DNA of 64,000 nt from Bradyrhizobium manausense (GTDB lineage: Bacteria > Pseudomonadota > Alphaproteobacteria > Rhizobiales > Xanthobacteraceae), in NCBI RefSeq assembly GCF_018131105.1, contig NZ_JAFCJI010000005.1:146799-210798 (forward strand), given 5' to 3'. The translations under genes were made by a program, and so were the position numbers. Below, in pieces: positions 9,601-16,366 of this stretch; the stretch's first letter is position 1; the number at the start of each line of letters is the position of its first letter. The notes under the pieces are model-generated. The model was not told the origin of the DNA, did no database searches, and saw only the letters and a program-made list of their open reading frames with translations.

Positions 9601-10041
9601 CGGGCGCATGGTCGCGGCGCCCAGCAGCAGCGTCTCGTCGCGGCCGCGGCGGTTGAGGATGCGGTCGGTGAAGACGTGGCCGCGTTCCAGATCGGAAGCG
9701 ATCTGGATCTCGTCGACGGCGAGGAAGGAGACATCCAGGTCGCGCGGCATCGCCTCGACGGTGGAGACCCAATAGCGCGGATTTCTCGGCTTGATCTTCT
9801 CCTCGCCGGTCACGAGCGCGACCGCCTCGGGGCCGACGCGGGCGACGATCTTGTTGTAGACCTCGCGCGCGAGCAGCCGCAGCGGCAGGCCGATCACGCC
9901 CGAGGAATGCGCGAGCATCCGTTCGATGGCGAGATGGGTCTTGCCGGTGTTGGTCGGCCCGAGCACCGCAGTGACGCCGGCGCCGGGCACTCGATCGGAA
10001 GGCGCGCGCTCGGAAGCGAAGGAGGAGGAAGAGAAAGCCAT
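6658..10041 (-). CDS. Suv3-like ATP-dependent RNA helicase
   Basis: 1127-residue superfamily 2 helicase related to mitochondrial Suv3, which unwinds RNA for the degradosome. Walker A is GPTNTGKT at 28-35, the DEIQ box (variant DExH) at 110-113, and motif VI reads QIAGRAGRATRNG. Middle parts match the Suv3 family, including RYGVRFG-like KYGVRFGAYHIYFPG. After about residue 830 the protein turns into an Ala/Pro/Glu-rich linker and then an Arg/Asp/His/Lys-rich tail (RDRDKGRD-type repeats), probably a disordered RNA-binding tail. Long open frames on the opposite strand here are shadows of this gene. Confidence 0.9.
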   Translation of the reverse strand: MAFSSSSFASERAPSDRVPGAGVTAVLGPTNTGKTHLAIERMLAHSSGVIGLPLRLLAREVYNKIVARVGPEAVALVTGEEKIKPRNPRYWVSTVEAMPRDLDVSFLAVDEIQIASDLERGHVFTDRILNRRGRDETLLLGAATMRPIIERLLPGVSMITRPRLSQLEFAGDRKITRQPRRTAIVAFSADEVYAIAELIKRQHGGAAVVLGSLSPRTRNAQVEMFQNGDVDYLVATDAVGMGLNLDVDHVAFASDRKFDGYQFRRLTPAEFAQIAGRAGRATRNGTFGTTGRCGPFEPELVNALQNHIFDPVKMLQWRNSKLDFSSLGALQVSLNLAPGHETLTRAPIAEDMRVLDHAARDVDVRDIAHGKAAVERLWDACQVPDYRKLSPAAHAELVTTLYGFLMQKGCIPDSWFAAQIDQADRIDGDIDTLSARIAQIRTWTFVANRPDWLKDPERWQGIAREVENKLSDALHERLTERFVDRRTSVLMRRLRENTSLNTEIGKTGEVIVEGHVIGRLDGFTFAPDAAEAGSDAKALQAAAQAVLAGEINARAEKLGNAPDDQFVLTSDGTIRWTGDAVARLTAAEEALHPRIRIISDERLTGGPREKVQARLDLWLKTHIEKLLGPMFELSKAEDVTGIARGIAYQLVEALGVLERPKIANELKDLDQPSRATLRKYGVRFGAYHIYFPGILKPAARALAALLWALKQDNVDLSALSGAQHLASSGRTSFPVDKSLPRDAYRVLGYKQAGERAVRVDILERLADLIRPALAWRENSPGEKPAGAFDGRGFVVTQAMTSLTGSAGEDFASVLRALGYRMEKRAPLPPKPAAPAAAETPAVEASAEAPATEETAAPADAAIEAVTVEDAPGMEQHDEPVHEEPALEASPEAPVTPEDAPGIAPPAEEAAAPAESAAEAAPAETAAVEAAASPDAAAPVEAAAAPAEPELVEVWRPGGRHEDRKPRHERHRHQRHNNQRPQAGAEAGAAPADGEAAQAADGEKRGERHRHGGHRRDGGRDFRKPREGGEGAPRQEGRDDRNRSFQGKDRDNKDRDRNRDNKKFGGDRDKGRDNRGRDRDKGRDRQGGPSLRPYASSANPRERDRPADPNSPFAKLAALKEQLAGRKE

Positions 10042-10531
10042 GTCTAAATGATTAGGTAGTGGCGAATGGGGCGAATGTCAGTGCTGTTTGAGGCAATGGG
10101 GTGCGCCGCCGTCATGCCCCGGCTTGACCGGGGCATCCGGCACGCCGTGGCCTGCCCGCTCGGCGTGGGAGCAGAAATCCTCGCGCAACTGTCTCACTTT
10201 GCGACGCTTTTCCCGTTCGTTTTAAGCTTCGGAACGACTCTAGAACGAATCGCGGCCGAATCGCTGACTCCCTTCGGAGTCCTGTTCCGTTCACGCAACA
10301 TGTCGCGGGACTCTTGTTTCCTGCGCACTAGATGGAGTTTTGGGTCGCCGCACAAGCGGCGATGGGGTGACGGATTTGGTTAAGTTGGGGACGACGCGGA
10401 GTCGAATCAGAATCGGCGGGGAGTCAAATGGATTCCGGAAAAAGCCGACCACCCAGCTCATATCAGCGAAAACAACCCCATGCACAGTAGCCAAGCCATT
10501 GATATGACTGGGGGCGTTCAGCAGCGGCGCC
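10042..10531. other. Intergenic stretch with a short palindrome, no gene seen
   Basis: About 490 bases between the helicase start and the DUF3108 gene stop. A near-perfect palindrome at 10114-10136 (ATGCCCCGG / CCGGGGCAT around CTTGA) is the common short rhizobial intergenic repeat. The reading frames here have no family resemblance or coding character. The helicase promoter should lie near 10050-10100 but is not obvious. Confidence 0.5.
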
Positions 10532-11407
10532 TTACTGCGTCTTCGCCACCCGCGGCGGCTGGGCGGTGGTGATGAAGCTGGTCGCTTCGAGCATCGCAGG
10601 GCCCAGCGGCGTCGGCACTTTCAGCCAGAACGGGACCAGGATCCGGGTCCCCGCGACCGGCGCGAGCGCGATCTCGATGTTGCGCTGGGCGGCGAGGTAT
10701 TTGATCACGGGGCGGTCGGGGATGTAGCCGGCGACCGGCACGAAATAGAGCGCGCAGACCACGACCGGGCCCTTGTAGCCCTTCTCGGCCTTCACGGTCT
10801 CCATGCGCTTGAAATCGAGCTTGAGCTCGTAGCGCATGCGGCCGTCGAACACGGACGCGCTGCCGTGGCAGGCCTCCGGCGACAGCACCTCGCCGTTGCC
10901 GGGGACGCGGACCAGCGAGGCCGTCATCGGATCGAACACGCCGCGGCGATGCGCGTCGGTGACGACGATGCGGTCGGCATCAACAGGCGGCTCCGGAACG
11001 ATGCCGAACTCCTTCACATTGCCCTTGTCGAGGGTGATGTGGATCTCTTCGGTCTTCTTCGAGGTGGTGGTGGAGGCGTGGTAGGCGGTCGCGACCAGCG
11101 CGCCGTTGACGACGCGCCCCTGCGAGGCGCCGGTGCCGGACCCGCCCGCGAACGATTTCAGAATACCGGTGGTGCCGCCGGAGGCCGCCGCCGAGAACAC
11201 GTCGTCCTGGATGTCGATGTTCCAGGCGCCGCGGCCGACCGGAATGCCCGCCAGCGAGGCCTCATATTGCGCCTCGAGCTTGCCCTGCGCGGCCGCCGGC
11301 GCAGCCCCCCACGCCAGGACCAGCCCGCCGAGAGCGGCCAGCGCCAGCCTGCCGGTTGAACGCAACCGGGGCGGAAAGGGGAAAGACGTGTGCACGAGAC
11401 GGTCCAA
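10532..11407 (-). CDS. DUF3108 domain exported protein
   Basis: 291 residues with an N-terminal signal sequence (hydrophobic LALAALGGLVLAWGAAP followed by AAAQG, a likely cleavage site near residue 41). The mature part resembles DUF3108 proteins, predicted periplasmic beta-rich proteins of unknown function: YEASLAGIPVGRGAWNIDI near the N-terminus and DFKRMETVKAEKGYKGPVVVC later. A second in-frame start is not better. It is transcribed away from rpmB. The family is often found near rpmB in these bacteria; no function can be stated. Confidence 0.75.
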   Translation of the reverse strand: MDRLVHTSFPFPPRLRSTGRLALAALGGLVLAWGAAPAAAQGKLEAQYEASLAGIPVGRGAWNIDIQDDVFSAAASGGTTGILKSFAGGSGTGASQGRVVNGALVATAYHASTTTSKKTEEIHITLDKGNVKEFGIVPEPPVDADRIVVTDAHRRGVFDPMTASLVRVPGNGEVLSPEACHGSASVFDGRMRYELKLDFKRMETVKAEKGYKGPVVVCALYFVPVAGYIPDRPVIKYLAAQRNIEIALAPVAGTRILVPFWLKVPTPLGPAMLEATSFITTAQPPRVAKTQ

Positions 11408-11752
11408 TCCGGAAGCGAGTGATTGTTATTTAAGCCTGTTACAGCCGCAAGCAATGCATCCAGGCGTCACAAGCCGGGAACTCACCGGACTATTCGGGGG
11501 CGATTGCGCCCTTTATGTGATGGTAAGGCGTTTTAAACACTGCCGTTTTTGTGATTGAGGAGCCCGGGCCCGGATACCTCTCCCGCTTTCGGGAGAGATC
11601 GCGCGCAGCGCGGGTGAGGGCTTTCTCCTCTGGGGGGCGCTAACTGCTGCCCCACTCCCGCGGAGACTCCCCATCACCCGGAATCCGCGCTAATCGCGCG
11701 CATTCCGGCCTCTCCCCGCACGCGGGGAGAGGCGAAAAGACCGGCCAAAACC
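11408..11752. other. Intergenic stretch with short hairpin repeats
   Basis: Spacer between the divergent DUF3108 and rpmB genes. It holds two short GC-rich hairpins, 11579-11596 (CTCTCCCG / CGGGAGAG) and 11709-11732 (CCTCTCCCCG / CGGGGAGAGG), of the kind scattered widely in rhizobial genomes. No gene is seen. Confidence 0.5.
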
Positions 11753-11781
11753 TTGACGTCCCGCCCCTTCCCCCCTATACG
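11753..11781 (+). promoter_or_regulatory. Sigma-70-type promoter of rpmB
   Basis: TTGACG at 11753-11758 and TATACG at 11776-11781 with a 17-base spacer, about 95 bases before the rpmB start. The spacing and hexamers fit the housekeeping sigma factor consensus well. Confidence 0.7.
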
Positions 11782-11876
11782 TCCGCCCGCTCCCTGCAAG
11801 GACGAAAGAATTAGCCCCCGTGGCGCCCAGAATGGCGGCCGCACCCGTTGGGGGATCAGCTTTAAGGATTTCTACC

Positions 11877-12182
11877 ATGTCTCGCCGCTGCGAACTGACG
11901 GCCAAGGGCCCCCTCGTCGGCCACAAGGTCAGCCACTCCAACATCAAGACCAAGCGCCGCTTCCTGCCGAACCTGGTCAACGTGACCTTCATCAGCGAAG
12001 CCCTGGAGCGCAACGTGCGCCTGCGCGTCTCCACCAATGCGGTGAAGAGCGTCGACCACAATGGCGGCCTCGACGCCTTCCTGCTCAAGGCCAAGGCCGA
12101 CGTCCTGTCGCCGCGCGCCCTCGAGCTGAAGCGCGCCATCCAGAAGAAGGTCGGCGACGCGCCGGTCAAGAAGGCCAGCTAA
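11877..12182 (+). CDS. rpmB: 50S ribosomal protein L28
   Basis: 101 residues, with the L28 signature MSRRCELTAKGPLVGHKVSHSNIKTKRRFLPN split over the N-terminus and a C-terminal alphaproteobacterial extension ending in KKAS. ATG at 11877 is preceded by AAGGA at 11863-11867. The longer open frame from 11820 is not needed because all L28 proteins start at MSRRC. It is flanked by a strong promoter and a strong terminator, so it is a single-gene unit. Confidence 0.97.
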   Translation: MSRRCELTAKGPLVGHKVSHSNIKTKRRFLPNLVNVTFISEALERNVRLRVSTNAVKSVDHNGGLDAFLLKAKADVLSPRALELKRAIQKKVGDAPVKKAS

Positions 12183-12246
12183 GATTTCAGAGTTGGGCGG
12201 GGGCTAGGTTGCGTGGCGTAGGCTTAGCCAAGTAGAGTTTGCGTTG

Positions 12247-12276
12247 CGGCCGGATCGAAAGATCCGGCCGTTTTTG
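12247..12276 (+). terminator. Rho-independent terminator of rpmB
   Basis: Ten-base-pair stem CGGCCGGATC / GATCCGGCCG with a GAAA tetraloop, followed by TTTTTGTTTT. It lies 65 bases after the rpmB stop and separates the ribosomal gene from the lower-GC cassette that follows. Confidence 0.92.
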
Positions 12277-12447
12277 TTTTGTGGTGCAAATGTCTATGTC
12301 GCCGCGTCGCTCGGATTAAACTACGCTAAGGTCATCAATCGACTGAACCTTTTGGGAGCCTCACAAGCGGCGGCCGCACTGCACCTCTTGCGCGGCTCAG
12401 ACCGAGTTAGCCTTTGAGCATTCGGCCAGCGGAAGCACATCGCCCTA

Positions 12448-14121
12448 ATGCATAGTTACCAAAAACAAACGGTTACCGTGCAGACTCACACCGACGAGCA
12501 CGTCGAAGGTGAACGACAAACCTTTCTTCGTGTCGCGGAGATTGTGTTGAGCAAGTCTCGGGTCCCCCTTAGCGCTGGCGAGATCGTTGATCGAGGGATC
12601 GAGCAAGGACTCTTTGGCGACCACACCATGGGCCGCACTCCCCAAAAATCCATGCAAGCACGGCTCAGCATGGACATCCTGCACGGAAAGACTGACTCAC
12701 AATTTGTGCGCACTGGTCGCGGACGCTTTACGTTACGCACCTCTCTAGGCACGTCAGTCAGTGAGCAGGACAACACCATTGCCGACGTTCAATCTGAATA
12801 TGTCGCTGAGCGCCGTGTCCTTCGTACACCGAAAGAAGAAGTCCTATGCGTTCCGGAGTCAGCATTTCGCGATGTCCTCACCTTTCAGGGTATCGACACC
12901 GACACACCCCCAATACTTGGGCAACTCCTTAGCGAGGAGAACACCACCTACGTCGGCCGGGCTGAGGCCGAGGTCAACAATGACGCCAAGCAATTCATAA
13001 CGTACGTCCTAGTTCAGTGCGGCCAGCGCTTACTGTTCTTCAAGCGGTCCTATCTCAGCCGAGCGGCCGAATTTCTGAGAGGATCAAAGTGCATCGGATT
13101 CGGCGGCCATGTCAGCGCTGCTGACCTCGATATGCTTTCGCGGGCAGACTTTGGCTTGTCGGCTTGCGGTCGCAGAGAGCTCGCGGAAGAGCTTTTTTTG
13201 CCGGACCGCCCTCGACGAAATCGCAAGATTTCGACTGAGGCAAACCTTACAGACAAAGCCACTATCGATCTTTTCCAGGGTGTCCCATTAGAGTGTCTTG
13301 GGGTCCTCAACGACGATTCTTCGGAAGTCGGGCGACGACACGTTGCCGTTGTTTATCGCGCCTGGCTCCCGGACTGGAACACGGCCAAAAAACTTCAAAA
13401 GGGCGACTCGTCAATCAAAGGGCTCGGATGGATCGATCTTTCAAAGGACAAGGTCGACATAACGGACTTCGAATATTGGTCACAACTCTGCTTGCGGCGC
13501 TTCTATCCGTCGACTCTGTTCACGCGGGCAAGATTCGAGATCGTAAATAACTCTCGCCTCGCTAGCGACCGCATCCTGGTCGTCGCAGGCCGAATTGGAT
13601 CAGGAAAGTCAGAAACCGCCAATTACCTAAGCCAGCGCTTGCATTGTTCTTTGATCAAGACCGGCGACTTAGTTCGTGAATTGATGGCGTCACCTCCGAT
13701 CTCGGAGATTGGGCGTGAGGCATTTCAAACTCGAGCATACGAATTCATAAGCTCAGAAGGTGGCACCAAGAAGCTAGCCGACGCGATCGCAAGCCAAATC
13801 GCTTGCGGGGAAGGCAATCGTACAATTGTTGATGGAATTCGAAATCTCGACACGTTTGAGCACTTAGAACGAAAGTGTGACAGCAGCGTTGGTTTGCTCT
13901 TTGTGCAAACTCCACCCGACGTCGCCTTCGACATGTATCGCGCCAGAGAAGCAGGGACGCTCAAATTTAGCTATCGCGACTTTCTCAAAGTATATGACGC
14001 GCCAGTCGAGGGCGAAATTTCGAGCCTCGGGCGCCAAGCAAACGCGTACATCTATAATTCGTTTGGAATGGAGGCCTTTCGGCGAACGCTAGACGAGCTA
14101 TTGCCAAAGATGCGTTCATAG
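12448..14121 (+). CDS. HARE-HTH / Nudix-like / P-loop nucleotide kinase fusion
   Basis: 557 residues in three parts. Residues about 22-98 look like a HARE-HTH winged helix (FLRVAEIVLSKSRVPLSAGE, then QSMQARLSMDI-like and FVRTGRGRFTL), a domain thought to read modified DNA or couple to restriction enzymes. Residues about 140-345 look like a Nudix fold: GFGGHVS followed by the partial Nudix box GRRELAEEL at 241-249. Residues about 373-557 are a P-loop kinase: Walker A GRIGSGKS at 381-388, then TGDLVREL and IVDGIRNLDTFE, as in UPF0200/AAA_18-type nucleotide kinases. It converges on and overlaps the HAM1-like gene by 6 bases. Visibly lower GC than its neighbours, suggesting transfer. Domain calls are by eye; the fusion itself is certain from the open frame. 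Confidence 0.72.
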   Translation: MHSYQKQTVTVQTHTDEHVEGERQTFLRVAEIVLSKSRVPLSAGEIVDRGIEQGLFGDHTMGRTPQKSMQARLSMDILHGKTDSQFVRTGRGRFTLRTSLGTSVSEQDNTIADVQSEYVAERRVLRTPKEEVLCVPESAFRDVLTFQGIDTDTPPILGQLLSEENTTYVGRAEAEVNNDAKQFITYVLVQCGQRLLFFKRSYLSRAAEFLRGSKCIGFGGHVSAADLDMLSRADFGLSACGRRELAEELFLPDRPRRNRKISTEANLTDKATIDLFQGVPLECLGVLNDDSSEVGRRHVAVVYRAWLPDWNTAKKLQKGDSSIKGLGWIDLSKDKVDITDFEYWSQLCLRRFYPSTLFTRARFEIVNNSRLASDRILVVAGRIGSGKSETANYLSQRLHCSLIKTGDLVRELMASPPISEIGREAFQTRAYEFISSEGGTKKLADAIASQIACGEGNRTIVDGIRNLDTFEHLERKCDSSVGLLFVQTPPDVAFDMYRAREAGTLKFSYRDFLKVYDAPVEGEISSLGRQANAYIYNSFGMEAFRRTLDELLPKMRS

Positions 14122-14763
14122 TGCTGGAAACAACGACGGTTCAGCGCCTAAGCGATGCCGCATGAATGCCTTAAGCGCCTTGATTGATTGGGACACCGCT
14201 AGCTTTTTTCCGAGACCAGAACGATCATCCTTCACGATCTCAGCGTAGGTCTGGCCACCAAATCCGTCAGGACAAAAAATGGTGTCCCAATAGAAATCCC
14301 GAGTCCCTCTTGGAGAATTGCTCAGAGCGCCTCGCATCTCCCCAACAAAGGTATGAACGTTTAGGCCATCACAATACCCGACTACAGCTCGCGCCACAGC
14401 TCTACTTGAGAGCGTCGAGCAAGCCGTTACAAATTGCTCTGGCGCAAGCGAGTCCCACATAGGCTGAGTGAGGCCGCCTGGAAACGATTTATCTTCGAAC
14501 CCCTCTAGAATAAGCCCAGCATGCTCAACAATGCAGGGAATTTGAATCTGTCGATACGCAGACCCAACCTTGAACTTCACCATGGCTTCGAGATCGCACA
14601 ACAGCGGCTCGGTTGTTTTAGCTCTTATAAAGCGAATATCGAAGAGCTCGCCGAGCTTCTTGCCGGTACCGTCAAGCTCAATCGCGTCCTTCGCTAACGC
14701 CCATTCTTCCTTCTTGAAATTACTCCAAGAACAATAAGCGATCTGTATGGGAGAGGCACTCAT
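14116..14763 (-). CDS. HAM1/ITPase-like nucleotide-binding protein with altered active site
   Basis: About 215 residues of the HAM1/RdgB (inosine triphosphate pyrophosphatase) fold. SNFKKEE at 14-20 matches the N-terminal TxNxxKxxE motif, PCIVEHAGLILEGFEDKSFPG the central motif, and RGTRDFYWDTIFCPDG with QTYAEI the C-terminal substrate motif. In normal family members the central motif has an acidic general base (EDTGL or DDSGL); here that position is His (VEHAGL, H81), so catalysis may be lost or changed while nucleotide binding remains. The GTG at 14766 overlaps the SIR2 gene stop by one base; ATG at 14763 is equally likely. It is the last gene of a coupled three-gene operon. Its neighbour suggests a KomB-like sensor role. 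Confidence 0.78.
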   Translation of the reverse strand: MSASPIQIAYCSWSNFKKEEWALAKDAIELDGTGKKLGELFDIRFIRAKTTEPLLCDLEAMVKFKVGSAYRQIQIPCIVEHAGLILEGFEDKSFPGGLTQPMWDSLAPEQFVTACSTLSSRAVARAVVGYCDGLNVHTFVGEMRGALSNSPRGTRDFYWDTIFCPDGFGGQTYAEIVKDDRSGLGKKLAVSQSIKALKAFMRHRLGAEPSLFPAL

Positions 14764-14765
14764 CA

Positions 14766-15593
14766 CTAGATCCTCATCCCATGGAGCACTTCAGCTACAT
14801 TCTTCGATATCTCCTCGGCCCCAACCGGTATGACCTCGATGTTACGTTCACTAAAGAGCCGACGCTCGAACTCCGATGGCTCCGGGAGAACGATGTATGC
14901 TCTTCTTCCGCTGGAAGAGTTTGGCAGATCAGAAAATAGGCGATTCACGACGTGAAAGATGTAGTTCACATTGGGGTCGCGGAAACTGTATCCGATGAAT
15001 AGAACGGCCCTCCCGAGAATGTCGCCGCGCAACTTGAAGTCCATTGGACTTTCCAGTCGCATCCTGTCCATGTATTCCGACTCGGTCACCACCATCTGCA
15101 GCGGGTTGTTGAAGTCACCGTGAAACTTTACGACTTCAACGACTGTCCTATCATGTGCGATAGTGTGTTCGCCGGAAACAATGTGCGTACTACGTCCGCT
15201 CCTTTTTAAAGCTCGTTCGATAAAGTCATCATAGTTCGTCGTATAATAAAGGCTGCAGCGATCTAGCTTGACCAACTCTGAATGAATGGGCGAAGCAAGA
15301 ATATCAGCATCGGTCGCCTCTGCAAATTGCCGTGAGAGCCAGTTAGTTAGCGGCGCGAGCTCGCGGTTCATAATCTTAAAGTATTCCAGTATTTGAAGAT
15401 CACTTCCTCGCATCCGCAGTAGGTTCTCTTCGTTACAGCCAATCAGCTTGGCGGCTTGATCTACCATAGCTTCCCAAGACGGCCCTCGCTTCTTACCGCC
15501 GTCCCAACTGACTGATATAGAAGCTCCCGCGCCAATAAACGGGACCACACGCCTATCACGATACAATCTTCGAAGATCAGGGGGACAGGTCAT
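14766..15593 (-). CDS. SIR2-like NADase effector candidate
   Basis: 275 residues of the SIR2_2 type seen in antiphage systems. The NAD-binding loop FIGAGASIS is at 19-27, the catalytic Asn-Tyr-Asp in YTTNYDDF (N120, D122), the catalytic His in VVKFHGDF (H158), and the typical late motif LFIGYSFRDPN at 198-208. All key residues are kept, so NAD binding and probably hydrolysis are expected. The ATG at 15593 overlaps the methyltransferase TGA by 4 bases, and the HAM1-like gene starts at its stop codon, so the three are translationally coupled. SIR2 proteins of this type usually kill or arrest the cell by NAD depletion once triggered. Confidence 0.82.
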   Translation of the reverse strand: MTCPPDLRRLYRDRRVVPFIGAGASISVSWDGGKKRGPSWEAMVDQAAKLIGCNEENLLRMRGSDLQILEYFKIMNRELAPLTNWLSRQFAEATDADILASPIHSELVKLDRCSLYYTTNYDDFIERALKRSGRSTHIVSGEHTIAHDRTVVEVVKFHGDFNNPLQMVVTESEYMDRMRLESPMDFKLRGDILGRAVLFIGYSFRDPNVNYIFHVVNRLFSDLPNSSSGRRAYIVLPEPSEFERRLFSERNIEVIPVGAEEISKNVAEVLHGMRI

Positions 15594-16210
15594 GAAACCT
15601 TCTTCACCAACAGCCGAGTAAGACTGTGAAAATGTGGAATGTTGTTGTGAGGATGCGTCTCGTGAATAATTGAGTCCGATTCAGTGAGGATCGTGTGGCC
15701 TTGGTACTGATCTACGTAAAACGAATGAGGCAGTAGCGTTGGTGAAAAATTTGGATGCGCCGACAAATCGTGCGGCCCATCGTTAAATGAAACAAGGAAA
15801 TGAAACCCGCCATTTCGCGTCCTCTGTAGTGCAGTTTGGATTAGTGAGAATATTTCCTCCGACGAACCAAGACAGTGCGCCAAGCCGTAGAGCACAATCA
15901 CGTCAAACAATTCAATCCTAGAAAGATAAGCCCTCCCATCTAGGACGAGCCATTCAATCCGCAGGTCTTGAAATGCCCGCCGCCCATTTTCGATAGCCTT
16001 GGCAGAGCAATCAACTGCCGTGACACTTGCGCCACATCTTGCAAAAGCAGCGGCATTCTTTCCTTCCCCGCAGCCCAAATCGAGTACACGGACACCTTGC
16101 AGATCGGGCTGCTCTTTTAGAAACGTCTTGACTAGTGAGCCGGGAGAAGCTCCCCAAAAGCAATCGCTCGACGAATAACCTTCGTCGTAGCCACCATTAT
16201 TTCGTGTCAT
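15590..16210 (-). CDS. TehB-like class I SAM-dependent methyltransferase
   Basis: 206 residues from ATG at 16210, first gene of the operon. Motif I is VRVLDLGCGEGKNAAAF, motif II VTAVDCSAKAI, followed by DVIVLYGLAHCL and GGFHFLVSFND. The overall pattern resembles TehB and other small-molecule methyltransferases more than DNA methyltransferases; no DPPY/NPPY motif or target-recognition domain is visible, so it is not an obvious restriction-modification enzyme. A longer open frame to 16315 exists but its N-terminus is atypical. Its place in a HAM1-SIR2 operon suggests that the substrate may be a nucleotide; this is inference. Confidence 0.75.
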   Translation of the reverse strand: MTRNNGGYDEGYSSSDCFWGASPGSLVKTFLKEQPDLQGVRVLDLGCGEGKNAAAFARCGASVTAVDCSAKAIENGRRAFQDLRIEWLVLDGRAYLSRIELFDVIVLYGLAHCLGSSEEIFSLIQTALQRTRNGGFHFLVSFNDGPHDLSAHPNFSPTLLPHSFYVDQYQGHTILTESDSIIHETHPHNNIPHFHSLTRLLVKKVS

Positions 16211-16366
16211 CTTGCCTGCAACGGATTGAGCCAGAAACTGACAGTCTATGAATAACGACACGACATCGCAATCACTGGTTGATCTTCGTCCACCGCGTGC
16301 TTCGCATGCGACCATCGATTTGTTCTGCTATACTCGCCCCGGTAGCATCACCCGGAGGGGCATCCC

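Noticed and set aside
12447..16210. Restriction-modification system interpretation of the cassette
   Set aside because: The methyltransferase lacks DNA-methylase motifs and no endonuclease is present; nucleotide enzymes dominate.
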